Assembly (NCBI GenBank): GCA_007258455.2 | Contig: VDFB02000001.1 | Coordinates: forward strand, 18,313,461 to 18,377,460 | Source: Sequoia sempervirens | Taxonomy: Eukaryota; Streptophyta; Pinopsida; Cupressales; Cupressaceae | DNA: 64,000 nucleotides | Direction of reading: 5' to 3' | In this document: one piece after another, positions 47,501 to 59,600 of the stretch | Layout: each line of letters starts with the position of its first letter | How positions within the stretch are numbered: the stretch's first letter is position 1 | The notes under the pieces: model-generated | What the model was told of the DNA's origin: nothing | Databases searched by the model: none | What the model saw: only the letters and a program-made list of their open reading frames with translations | Position numbers and translations under genes: made by a program

Positions 47501-48800
47501 GTGCTAGAATGCCACACTGTTCTATTGTTGGTACTTCCTCTATGCCACCTTCATGATACTCTGTCAAATCTGAAATATTGAACATAGGGGAAATATTGAC
47601 TCCATCTAGCAACTCTACCTCATATGCATTCCCTGAATCGTGCCTCTTCAAAATTTTACAGGGACCAAACTTCTTCATCTTCAATTTGTTATAGGTTCCC
47701 ACTAGAAACCTTTCTTTCCTCAAGTGGACCATCACTTCATCACAAATCTGGAACTCCTTATACCTCCTCTTCTAATATGCCTTAGCCTTATATTGCATAT
47801 TCATCTTGTTAATATGTTCTTTTACCTTCTCATGTATATTCTTGATGTGTTCTACAAAGTCTTTGGCTTCAGCACTTGTCTGATGATAGAATTGTTGTAA
47901 GAAAATTCTTCCTGGGGTAAGATCAAGTCCCATCCTTTGGGTTTATCTCCTACCAAGCATCTCAGTAGGTTACCCAGACTTCTATTCACAACCTTAGTCT
48001 ACCCATCAGTTTGTGGATGTTGTGCAGAATTGAACTTCAACTCTGTCTTCAACTTTTTCCACAAGGTCCTCCAAAAGTATCCAACAAATTTTGTGCCATG
48101 ATTTGAGACTATACTCTTTGGCAAACCATGTAGCCTCACCACCTCTCTGAAGAACAAGTCAGCAATGTGGATTGCATCATGGGTCTTCTAACATGGGATG
48201 AAATGTGCCATCTTCGAAAACCTGTCAACTACCACAAATACTGAATCATTCCCTCTTCATGTCCTTGGCAAACCAAGAACAAAGTCCATACTTATATCCT
48301 CCCATGGCCTCTCTGGTATAGGTAAGGGCTGATATAAAACCCAGTATTTTGGATTACTCCTTTAGCCATCTGACATACCCTGCAACTCTGCACAAACTTC
48401 TTCACATCTTGTGATAACTAAGGCCAATAATAATGCTCACTAATAATGGCAATGGTCTTATCCCGACCAAAATGGCTTTCTATTCCTCCACTGTGATTCT
48501 CCTTTATCAGGTTCTCCCTCATGGAACTCCTTGGAAGACACAATTGACTTCCCTTAAACAACATGCCATCCTGGATTATGAAATCCAACCACTTCATCCT
48601 ATCAATTGTAACAGGCTCCTTGCAAGCTTTCCAAGCTTCTGCAAAATTAGGATCTTCAGGATACAATGTCTTGAGTTCATTAAACCCATCCACTTCAATT
48701 TGCATCTCTGTCAACAATGTTTTCCTCCTACTTAAGGCATCTACAACCCTATTTGACTTGCCACTCCTATGCTTTAAAACAAAGGGATAACTCTGCAAAA
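47484..48800 (-). pseudogene. E5 integrase
   Basis: Zinc domain: LIKENHSGGIESHFGRDKT and HYYWP near 48510-48418, continued in a shifted frame by KKFVQSCRVCQMA. The core reads [35 protein letters not shown] and FWRTLWKKL in broken frames (48290-48040). The C-terminal part (47735-47484) is open: [40 protein letters not shown], then [13 protein letters not shown]. This last block is the GPY/F-type tail seen before chromodomains. The second catalytic Asp appears as Asn (SNHGTKF). Confidence 0.85.
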
Positions 48801-49095
48801 ATTCTACCCATTTTGTATGCCTCTGATTTAATTTTCCCTGACTACTTAGATACTATAATGCTTGATGATCAATAAACAAAACAAATTCCTTTGGAAATAG
48901 ATAACGTCTCCATTTATTTAATGCTTGAAATATTGCATAAAATTCCTAATCATATACAGAGTACTTTCTCTTTGCATCATTTAACTTTTCACTAAAATAG
49001 GCAATGGGCTTACCATCTTGGCTCATCACTGCTCCAATGGCACAACCACTGGCATCACAATCCACCTGAAACACCTTATTGAAATCTGGGAGGGC
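48700..49095 (-). pseudogene. E5 RNase H
   Basis: The - strand reads [47 protein letters not shown], then YAIFQALNKWRRYLFPKEF and VLFIDHQAL. It ends in LQSYPFVLKHRSGKSNRVVD, ALSRR (48798-48720). The DASG and ADALSRR-like blocks are standard for the gypsy RNase H. A few stops at likely Gln or Trp codons break it. Confidence 0.85.
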
Positions 49096-50010
49096 TTAAA
49101 TTGGTTGCTCTGTAACCCTCTGCTTCAACAGGTCAAAACTCTTTGTAGCTCCAGTGCTCCACTTGAACTCTTTTCTATCTCCTATCATTGTTTTAGTCAG
49201 GGATGCACAAATACTACTGAAGTTTCTAATGAACTTTCTGTAAAAACTGGCCAAACCATGGAAAGATCTCACCTCAGCCGTAGTTCTTGGGGTAGGCCAA
49301 TCTAGAATAGCCTTCACCTTCTCTAGGTCCATCTTTAGACCTTCTGCCGAGACAACAAACCCGAAGTACACTAACTCCTTCACAAAACTACACTTCTTTA
49401 GATTAATCAAAAATTTCTCTTCTCTCAACTTCTCAAAAACCCTAAGAATATGCATTAAATGCTCATCCAAGTTCTTACTGAAAATCAAAATATCATCTAA
49501 ATACACAATGACAAAACTTCCCAGAAACTCTTTAAGTACCTCATTCATGAGCCACATGAATGTGCTCGGTGCATTGGTTAGCCCAAAAGGCATGACTAAC
49601 CACTCATACATGCCCTCCTTGGTCTTGAAGGCATTCTTCCATTCATCACCCTCTCGAATCTGGATCTAGTGATATCCGCTCTTCAGATCAATCTTCGTGA
49701 AGTACTGTGCTCCACTCAACAGTCCATCAAGTCATCCATCCTTGGCAAGGGAAATCTATACTTGATTGTTATCTTATTTATGGCTCAGGAGTTTGTACAC
49801 ATCCTCCACTCCCCATCCTTCTTTGGTGCTAGTATTGCAGGTATTGCACATGGGCTCAGACTCTCTCTAATCAAACCCTTTCTCAACTCCTGAACTTGTC
49901 TGTTCAATTCCTCATTTTCTGCAGGAGTCATTCTCTGAGCTGCCTTATTTGGAAAACTGGCTCCAGGGATCAAGTCAATCTGATGAATGATCTTCCTCAT
50001 TGGTGGTAAA
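49096..50010 (-). pseudogene. E5 reverse transcriptase
   Basis: The N-terminal part is in the frame ending at 49785: GLPPMRKIIHQIDLIPGASF, AENEELNRQVQELRKGLI, then CAIPAILAPKKDGEWRMC. The palm follows in 49611-49096: [35 protein letters not shown] (the YLDD box), [14 protein letters not shown]. Both catalytic Asp residues are kept. At least one frameshift lies between 49785 and 49611. Confidence 0.92.
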
Positions 50011-50620
50011 CCCTCAGGTACATTATTAGAAATAATCTCCTGAAACTCATCCAATAGTCCAGAAACTTCTACTGGTACCTTCTCACTACCTTCCTTATCC
50101 ATTCTAGGAATCAATGCATAACACATACGCTCATGCTTCATGCCTTCTAAAAATTTCCTTCCATCAACAAAACAAATTCTAGCACTACTGCATACCTTTT
50201 CTTCATCCTTCTTCAGGAATTTCAACTTATGGCGAACTCCATCCTTCATCAGGGAATAAGTGTTTGCATGGCCATCATGTACAACACACCTATCGAACTG
50301 CCATGACCTCCCCAACAACATGTGACATGCATCCATGGGGATGATATCACAGTGTACCTCATCACGATAGCTTCCGATCTTGAACTTCACCATGCACTGT
50401 TCATTGACTATAACTTTGTGGTCTTTCTGCAACCGAGCAATCCGATATGGATGTGGATGCCTTTCTCTTTTTAGCTTCAACTTCGTAACCATCTCTTCTG
50501 ACACCATATTATCAGTGCTCCCACTATCAATAATGACTTCATAGCATTTGTCTTCACACTTGCATCTTGTGCGAAACAAATTCTTCCTCTATTCTGGCTG
50601 CTTCTCTTCAGTCACCAAGG
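50010..50620 (-). pseudogene. E5 aspartic protease
   Basis: Open from 50579: LFRTRCKCEDKCYEVIIDSG, STDNMVSEEMVTKLKL, then YRIARLQKDHKVIVNEQCMV and CDIIPMDACHMLLGRSWQFD. The IIDSGST active-site loop and the HMLLGRSW block are the two diagnostic parts of the plant gypsy protease, and both look intact. It is fused to RT in one frame. Confidence 0.9.
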
Positions 50621-51808
50621 CTCTTCTAACCACTAGGGCTTCTCCTCTTTCTACATCATCTGAATGCTCAGATTGAGCCTCGTCATCTACATGTGCAACC
50701 CTTCCACAACCTTCTAGCCTTCTATCTGTCCTTCCTTGGTGTTGTGGACATTCGTAGGCTCGATGCCCTTCTTCGCCACAATGGAAACAAGTTCCTCTGA
50801 AACCACCTCTTCTGGGTCCTGGCCCAGATCTTCCTCATCCTCTACCTCTTTGATCACCACTATTTTGATCATGAGGGTAGTAGAAGTTATCATTCTTCTA
50901 GCCTCGACTAGTACCCACATCTTCATTTTTCCTTTCATCCTCATTTCGGCTTCCAAAAGATCTTCCACTACCACTTCCGCTTTGACCTCCTCATCCTTTT
51001 TTGTTGCTATCAAATATTTTCTTCAGCTTCTCCTCAACTTTCAGAGAAACTGGTATGCATCCTCAACGGTGGTCATTCTGACCAAGCTTAGCTCCTCTTG
51101 AATGCTTGGTCATAACCCATTAAGATAACGGGCTACCTTCTCTTTGTTGGCTTCTACATGGCCTGTTCTGATGATCATCTTGTGAAAATCTTCTTTGTAT
51201 TCTTTCACAGATCTACTTCCTTACTTCAACCCTTGCAATTTCTTTAGCAGATCTAACTCATAGTCTACTGGTATGAATTGCTTCTTCAGTTTCTCCACCA
51301 TGTGATCCCAACCGTTGATCTTTCCCTTTCCTCTTTGATTTCTCTCCAACTGGACCTCTTTCCACCAAATATTGGCATGGCCCTTTAGCTTTGTTTTTGC
51401 AAATTTAACCTGATCTGGGTCCTCTACTTCTTCATACTCAAAATATTCTTCTACCTCATTGATCCAGTTGATCAACTCTTCTAGGTTCGGACTTCCGTAA
51501 TAACTAGGGACTTCTATTCTGGGTCTTTTTCCGATCTTCGAAATGGCCCTAATCAGCCACATTTGATCTCGATCAATAGCTTCTTCTTCTTCCTCTTCTA
51601 CATCTGTATCTTCCACCTCTTCTTCGTCCTCGCTTTCTCCTCTCCTTGCCAAGTTTAACCCTCTTCTCATTTGTTCTTGCAGTGCATCAATCTATCTCTA
51701 GAGGGCTCTGAAACCCTCGGCCACCAATGGATCTCCTCCACTAGCATTTCTGCCACCTCTACCACCTCTGGCATGACCACGCCTACCAGGAACAACTCTT
51801 GGAGGCAT
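50620..51808 (-). pseudogene. E5 gag with zinc knuckle
   Basis: Start at the ATG at 51808 (MPPRVVPGRRGHARGGRGGR). Two TAG stops at codons 37 and 39 fall at likely Gln positions before IDALQEQMRRGL. The acidic stretch GESEDEEEVEDTDVEEEEEE precedes the capsid core: PRIEVPSYYGSPNLEELINW, EVEEYFEYEEVEDP, HANIWWKEVQLERNQRGKGK, KLKKQFIPVDYEL. A CCHC knuckle, CFHCGEEGHRAYECPQH, lies near 50805-50750. A stop at 51221 and frameshifts near 51000 break it. Confidence 0.9.
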
Positions 51809-51874
51809 CTTCAATATCTTGAACCCACAACCATGGTCCTGGTGCAAACTGCCTCACGATCGGCAATTTGTTCA

Positions 51875-51908
51875 CACGCTCAAGAAAACCCACTATTATA
51901 CCACCTAG
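51875..51908 (-). other. E5 primer-binding site candidate
   Basis: Next to the 5' LTR the - strand reads CTAGGTGGTATAATAGTGGG. TGGTAT recalls the initiator-Met site, but the remaining bases do not follow it. Weak. Confidence 0.35.
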
Positions 51909-52773
51909 CGAGGGAGCAAACCTGAGACACAGAATAACACTAACAAAATAGAGAATAATATTTTATTCAAAAATATGGAACTCTTACATGCAGAGGATCT
52001 CAAATCCTCGAGCTCTATGATACATGCAAATTACAAACTTACAGAAAATTACCCAGATCTCCTTTTGCACCATGCAAACTTCTTTTCCCAAAAAGTTACT
52101 CAAAAATTAGAAACTAGCCAATAAATAGCCCATTTTTTGCTTGGAGCCAAAAACAACATTCGAGTTATGAGTTTTGGTGGTTTGGAGCCCAAATTACAAT
52201 TTGAAATTCTAATTTAAATTCACATTCGAAAATTAGTACATTTCTAAAATATGCACCAACTTCTGAAAGCCATAACTTTTAATCCGACCGTTGGATCTTC
52301 AATGATAATACCTTTTCCGAAAGCTCTCGAAAAGACGATTTTTCACAAAGTAGAATCTATAGTAGCTACTTTGGTGTTTCCGCAAATTTTCAGACCCATC
52401 GGGGACTGTTTAGTGCCTCAAACTGAGCTCGGAATGTTTTTCAGGGCAAAAAGCAGAAACTAGAACTTGAATAACTTTCAAACCGTGAATGATCTTGACC
52501 TGATTCTTTCGCCAAAGTGTTTATTTTTCTGTCCAAAACCTTCCCATAAATTATTATCTTCTCGCGCCTTAAAATTGACATGTGCTAAAAATAGCAATTG
52601 AGTAGAAAAAGCAGAAAAGCAATTCTTAAAGTTGGAAACTCTTATTCGACGAAAATGGTATCCAAAAATGCAAAAACATCTACAAAAAGCAAACAATAGG
52701 AACATAAATGGAAAACATATTTTTGGGTGATGCAATACTTCCCTCACACCACTGGATGCTCAGGACTGCATCA
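51909..52773 (-). repeat. E5 5' LTR
   Basis: 865 bp; a direct repeat of the left copy, and its - strand start is TGATGCAGTCC. It includes AATAATATTTTATTCAAAAA and GAACTCTTACATGCAGAGGA, shared with the left copy at the same spacing. Confidence 0.88.
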
Positions 52774-55700
52774 AATCGTCAAACAAACTTCAAAAGCAAA
52801 TCCTTCAAACTCTTCATTTAGCAACATTTGCACTAGCATGCCCTTGTAGCAATCAAGACCTAGTTTTAGGAACTTTTCTCAAAAATTTGAGAAGCACTTG
52901 CCAAAAAAATGATGGATTAAGATACCCTTTTAGGGATTATATAACTCAGAACTAGGGGTGACTCCTTTGGACCAATAGTGACTTTCAATAGACCTGGCTT
53001 GCAAAAAACTACCAAATTACCCCACTTTTACAAAGGAAGTCCTTCACAAACTCCTAACCTTAACTAACACACTTCAAAAATTCCTTTCTTATGAATCAAA
53101 ACACCATATTTTCAAGGTTATAGGTCACTCTAAGGTCTCTTTATCACCAAACTCTCAAATCCTCATTCTCAATGCCAAAACCAAGGTTTTTATTGAAAAT
53201 CATGCCTCCAAGGTTCCTATAAAAAATGAATGCATAAAACACCCCACATATATCCTTCACATTCTCAAAAAACTCATACATAGGTTATCCAATCATAAAT
53301 TCATCATAACCGTGCTTTAGTTGCTTAATTTAACAAGGAAAACAACATTTTCTAGCCCTAGGCTCCACCCATTCACTAGTAATTCAATCCCATAGTATCT
53401 TGAACATGTTAAATATCTATTTTACATGTTATATGACCCATTTAACAAGGTACAATAAATATAAAAAGTGGAATGGGTCAGTTTATCATTTTGAAGACCC
53501 TCAACCCACAAATCTGGAAAAACCTAGTAGTAGCAATAAAAATTGAAAAAATTTCACAAAACAAGGAGCTAGACCCTCAAATTTGAATAAAATTAAATCT
53601 AAATCATAGGAACACAACTTCCAAAAAAATTCGGAGCATTTGGAGTTTGTACGGATCTATACAGCGACAAAAATTAGAGTAAACTAAATCGGCTAGACGA
53701 GTGTATGAGTCCCAATTTAGGGTTTTTACATAAATTTTAAAAAAATTTAAGTGAAATATATGTTTTTTGGTTTTGATGATGTCTAAGCTTAGAGAAAATG
53801 CATATTTTAAGTTAATTTCTATGATACAAGAGACAAAAATGCAACATATATGCACTTTCACTAAAGCAAGAATTAGAAACCCTAGAATAACAATTAATCC
53901 TAATGCAATGTTAATGTAAGCTAGATAAAGGATGATGATGCACTCCAAATTAGAATTAAGATGTTCTAAATATAGGATCACCAAAATTAAAGGAGGAAAA
54001 TTATCGTTGGCTATGGTTTAGGACATAGAACAACAATCTTCTACACTTCTCATTCAAGGAAACCCTAAAGCTCTCAATCCAAGGATGAAGTAGGTGAAAG
54101 AGATCTTGTAATAGGGTGTCCCAGGGTATGATTAGAGACTAAAAGGGGTTTCACCACTAAGCTAGGGCTTGGAAAGACAAATGATATGCAAGTTTTAATG
54201 ATCAAACCAAATGATATGCAAAACTTAACTAAATCGGCTAGAAATGTATGCAAAACATAATAGAAAGACAAAAAAGTATAGAGGGGCACCTGGAAACCTA
54301 TAACAACTTGATTGAGGACTTGAAATACTGGAAATGCTAAATTTAATGTCTGTTGTGACTCATATCCCAGTCTAGGTGATTTAGTCCCAAATTAGGGTTT
54401 TTGGGATGTTTTTTTTTTAAGAACCAAATTGATCTCCAAAAATACCTATGGACTTTGCAACTTCCAATAATCAATACTCCAAAGGGATTGGCCAATGAAT
54501 AAGTAGAAGTTGGAATATTTCCACTCCTACACTTTTGGCTCTGTGAAACCCAGGAGGGTAATCCTACAATGTATACTTGGGAATTAACATAGTTATAACT
54601 AAATACACTATTAATAACATATACTTCTCATAAAAATACTCAACAACATAGTACATCAAAAAAGTTGGCAACTTATTTATCAATGTATTATACTTGGATC
54701 ATGAGAAGGAAAAACTTCAACATAGAACAACTACAGTTATATCCACTTGAGAATTTGTAAATTAAAAGTGATTAGCCAATGAATTAACATAGAAATAGAA
54801 TCACAAGTACTTTTCACAAACCAATACCTTTATCTCAAGCACGAAGTCAATATCGACCTATATGTCTAGATAACAACTTAAACAATAACACCTATAGTCT
54901 TTAGAAATGTTGCATTACAACATTCCTATATGGTATTCATGATTATTATTGCATATAACCATCCTAGCACCCAATTCTTACAAGTTATTAATCTCACCTG
55001 AGCACTTATATTAATTCATTGAACTAATAAGCAAGCATAAAATGGTATGTGTAGGATCATGATTGGCCAAAAGGTGGGGATATTGTGGGTATGTATAGAG
55101 TATGTGGCTGATGACTTTATTTTTACCCAAAATTAATTGATAAAATGAAAAAGGTTTTTAAAGGAGATTCTCAAATTTCCACCAATATAAATTATGCTTT
55201 ACTTTTAATTTAATAAATTATTATTATTCATTTTCTAGTTGAATTATGTCTAAAGTCATGATTGATAGGTTGATTGAAAAACAACTATAGATTTCAAACT
55301 GTATCACATTTTTTGAATCTGAAACATGTGTCACATTCTATGCTTTGCATACTATAGGATTAAAAAAATAAAATTGAACTTCATGAAATTTTGACCAATT
55401 TAAGGTGGTTAGACATACAAGTTTTTATATTTTTTAAAATTTGTAATAAAAAATTAATAATTAATTATTTACTTTGAAAAAAATTACAAAAAAATATGCA
55501 TCACATCGGGACATGAGTCATCTACTTATATGTAAAATCTTATTAAAAAATAATATTATTTTATTGTGGTTAGGGTGGTCAGACAGATACCTACTTCTTA
55601 TTTTTTCCCTAAAATTTAAGTACTACTGCATTCAAATTTCAAATTCTCACCAAATAGATATAAAAAAAAAAAACCTAGTATTTTGGAAACTACATTCAAT

Positions 55701-56668
55701 TTGCTACATATTCTATTCTTACATATTTTTGAAATAATATAGATAACTTATTCAAATTTTTACATCAAGTTGCCTAACTATGATTTTTTGAAATTTTTGC
55801 CACTTAAGGGCCTATTTTTTTCCATGATGATCCTGTACATACCCAAAATTAAAATCCATTAAGGAGCAATAGAAATGAACAAAAGAATCCTTGATTTCTT
55901 TAATTCATAACTCATAAAACACATAAAAGGAGAGACAATAGCCATGAAATTGTTATTACTCTCTATTGTAGTTGTTATACTATTATCAATATTACATACA
56001 TGATAATAAACTTTGAACTTGAGAAAAGACACAAAACATTCGATGTATTTCTCTTACAATTTCACATTGTTAACTCAAATTTTCAACAAACTACTACTTT
56101 TGGCACTAAATTCTTTCTTATAGAGATGAAAGAGAAAACCAAGCCTCTAGCCAGGAAGCACACATGTCAAAACCTTATTGGACCGCTACAACAAAAATCC
56201 CTTTTTCACTTACACTCAAGTCTTCAAGTGGTGAGAATAAACATGAGGAAAGATCAACCTCAACTCATTGTAGAAGATAGGTCCCACCTCAGAAAGACAT
56301 TTTTTTTTTGTTATAATAGCTTCAAAAAATTCCCCATGTGCTCACAAAAGTGCCCAACATGGGAAAACCAAACAACAAAACTTACAAAGCAAGATAAGGA
56401 AAGTAGATAAAAAGATAAAAGTGTCTTATCCACATCAAAACTATGTACCACCCTTCCAATTGAGGAGAGAACAATATTTTGCAATGTTTTATCAAAATCC
56501 TAATCTGTATTGTATTTAGGCAATGCATTGTTTTTCTCCTATCCATTATTTACCTTGTTCATTATCAATCCCCACATAGATTCATTTTGTGCATTTTTCG
56601 AGCCAGGTGTTATACTCCACTTCAATTAGCCACTTCACATTCAATAAACCTTTCACCTTAGTAATATA
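52774..56668 (-). other. E4 spacer between ORF1 and gag
   Basis: AT-rich sequence carrying transposon copy B (55044-55844). CTAAATCGGCTAGA occurs at 53684 and 54231, and CAAATGATATGCAA twice near 54178 and 54208. Two open stretches (53604-53984 - strand, 56000-56410 + strand) have no recognisable protein features. I see no gene I would defend. Confidence 0.5.
55044..55844 (+). mobile_element. Small inverted-repeat DNA transposon, copy B
   Basis: 801 bp, starting GGTATGTGTAGGATCATGAT and ending GATCCTGTACATACCC; the end, inverted, gives GGGTATGTACAGGATCAT. It is flanked by AAAAT on both sides (55039-55043 and 55845-55849), a probable 5-bp duplication. Same orientation and interior as copy A. 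No transposase. Confidence 0.85.
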
Positions 56669-59600
56669 CTAAGAGTATCTAGCATCAATTAAGACCCTGG
56701 CCTCTTTAACAAAAATGTCCATCTTTGTTTCAATCTCCACCATTGTATCAATATGTGGATTTAGTAAGATGTAGTCAGCGATAGTCAATGCCATCATAGC
56801 TACTGAAAGCATTCCTCCCAAATATTTCTTCCAAGTGTTAAATGGCTGCAACTCACCTTTTGGACTCAATATCTGAGGCATACCACATTCCTCCATTTAT
56901 TTAAATATTTTCAACTTACTTTGGAGTTGCACAGCTAGATTTCCATGGAAAGTAGTTATCTCATTAACTAAGTCAATAGTTTGCAATATTTCAAGAATGT
57001 TAGTAGGTGCCTCGAGATCCTCCTTCATTCTAGGCATCATTTCTCTTAAAGAACTTACCCTAGTAATCCAATTATTCCATTCATTCTTGAAATCCTCTTG
57101 TAACTGTAGATACTTCTTGTTTTCTTCATGAATATTCTTAAAGGTAACCCAAACATCATCATCCTTGTTGACCAAATTGGTCACCCTATGATTCAATACA
57201 TCCTCAAATATTTCATTTTCCACCTCAACAATTTCAATCTTTTCCTTCTTGACATTTTCTTTGTTAGTATTCAACTCATCATTCCAATCTCTAATTTTCA
57301 AGACCAAGGTTTCCCTATCCTATGTAGAAAAATATGAGGAAGAAGAGAATGGAAAGGATATTTCCCTTTTTTATTGAGTAGCCTGAATTGTGGCCCTCAT
57401 CTTATTTATCTCATCCAAGGCCTTATTTTACTCCTTCACTAAAGAATCATACATTTTTGGAGAAATTTCTGGATTATCCACACTAGGCATTGCAACATGA
57501 TTAGTTAACTCAGTTTCTTTGACAGGAGTTATATATCTATGACTCTTTTGACCACTAAGGAACCAATAGCCTCTTCAATAGGCCTAGAAACATCATGTTT
57601 TCTAGTATTAGGTTACATGGAACAAATTGTAAGAGTATGCAACTTTGGACTATATCGAGATCCAAACTCATTATCTTCAAACCGCTCCTTAGATATTGGA
57701 GCCTAAGGGTATGTTCTTACTGTGCATCATATGCTATAGCTATAGTGATAGTGCATCCTGGTAATAACATGATTCCACTATCTATGAATATTTTCCTAGC
57801 CTCAATGGGAGTAATAGCTACAATTTCGGCCTTGATCCTTTCCTCCTCTGCTTTCTCAGCTTCTTCCTAGTGAGAAGGCTCAATATTAGCCTGACCTAAT
57901 TCAAGTCTCTCCTTTATCTATTTATTCCACTATTGAACCATAAATTCCTAAAATTATTTGGATTGCACAAACTTATCATCAACAAGGAATTCATCACATT
58001 CCTTGATGTTGTGATCATCGTCACTTTACTTATCATATTACCATTTGAAAATTCTATCAGGGGGAACATCTGAACTAAGGGTTTTGTCAATATGAGGAAG
58101 AGGGAATTTATCTTCCACTTATTCATTCCCTAGCACATGTTTTGCCATTTGTTCCTCCCTAACTTCTTGAACATCTATAGGATGCTCTGGGATATCTATA
58201 TGAGCTTGTTGTTGTTTTAGGAGATCATGTGCTTTATTAGCAACCTCCTTCACCTTCGTCTTAAAATCACCATTTTAATAACCCCTTAGCTTAGTGAAAG
58301 CTCTTTCAATAGGGCTTGCAAATACATCATATGGAGTTATATAAAAGACATTCCTCTTTATGATACTTCCTTCAATGTTCATTATGGTTGTCCATTCCTT
58401 CTTTCTAGTTATGATAGCTTCATCACTTGTAAAATTCCTTAATACATCATATATGTATAAGAAATCATGACGTATCACTAATAAGTTTATATCTCTTCCT
58501 CTTCCACCCAAAAATCCTTTCGGATAAAACTTCCTACTCTCATTAAAATGCATTATGAGATTATTCACCATGATCCCAAACTTTTCATACCCGTCAGGGG
58601 CAGTAGCTTTGAAGTAAGAAAAAGTGCATTGGGGATTCACCACAATACCATTCCTAGGCTTCCTAAACATCACATAATACATACCATCAATTTTACACAT
58701 GAGTTCAATAAAGGCCAATTAGTCAAAGAAATATAGGCAAAAACAATGAGGTGTCACCTTAGCCCCATAGGCTTTGATCAGTTTATATTTTGAATGAAGA
58801 AACCAAGCTACCCAATTATGTGTTGCTTTAGATCCTGGTATATCTTTTGGGTGCATGATACTTTTGACTTCTAGAGAAATCCTATGAGTAGGTGCTACAC
58901 CGAACACTTCTAGGATACCATATCTTATGGGTATGTGCAGGATCATCATGAAAAAAAAAGGCCCTTAAGTAGCAAAAAAATTAGAAAAATCAAAGTTAGG
59001 AAACTTGATGTAAATATTTGAATAAGTTATCTATATTATTTCAAAAATATGTAAGAATATAATCTATAGAAAATTGAATGTAGTTTCTAAACTACTAGGT
59101 TTATTTAAAAAAAAAAAATTGGTGAAAATTTGAAATTTCAATGCAATAGTACTTAAATTTCAGGGAAAAAATAAGTAGATGTCTGTCTGACCACCCTAAC
59201 CATGATCAAATGATAATATTTTTTGTAGGATTTTAGATATAAGTAGAGGACTCATGTCTAGATGTGATGCATTTTTTTTTTTCATTTTTTTCCAAATAAA
59301 TAATTAATTATGAATTTTTTATTACAAATTTAAAAAAATATAAAAACTTGTATGTCTGACCACCTTAACTTGGTCCAAACTTCATGAAATTCAATTTTTT
59401 TTTTTTAATCCTATAGTATGCGAAGCATAGAATGTGACACATGTTTTAGATTAAAAAAATGTGATACTATTTAAAAGCCATAGATTTTTTTCAATTATCC
59501 TATCAATTAGGACTTTAGTCATAATTCAAATAAAAAATGAATAATAATTATTTATTAAACTCAAAGTAAAGCATAATTTATATTGGTGGAAAGCTTAGAA

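Larger units (their letters stand above)
46432..52773 (-). mobile_element. E5: chromovirus (Ty3/gypsy) inserted in the E4 leader
   Basis: LTRs of about 865 bp (46432-47293 and 51909-52773) flank a single - strand gag-pol region that ends in a chromodomain. It lies 135 bp upstream of the E4 gag ATG. Integrase and chromodomain place it in the plant chromoviruses; the sequence looks closest to the Galadriel or CRM branches, which I cannot separate by eye. The outer five bases (CCTAA left, AATCG right) do not match, so either the ends are misplaced by a few bases or the duplication has decayed. Most domains are long open stretches joined by frameshifts. Confidence 0.9.

Noticed and set aside
48433..48790. 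Two + strand open stretches opposite E5 integrase and RNase H
   Set aside because: Shadows of the well-supported - strand polyprotein.
46427..52778. Target-site duplication for E5
   Set aside because: The outer five bases (CCTAA and AATCG) do not match at any edge placement I tried.
53604..53984. Open - strand stretch of 126 codons with hydrophobic segments
   Set aside because: Hydrophobic residues follow from T-rich codons; no start context and no related copy in the window.
56000..56410. Open + strand stretch of 136 codons
   Set aside because: No recognisable domain, codon use as in neighbouring AT-rich non-coding DNA, antisense to E4.
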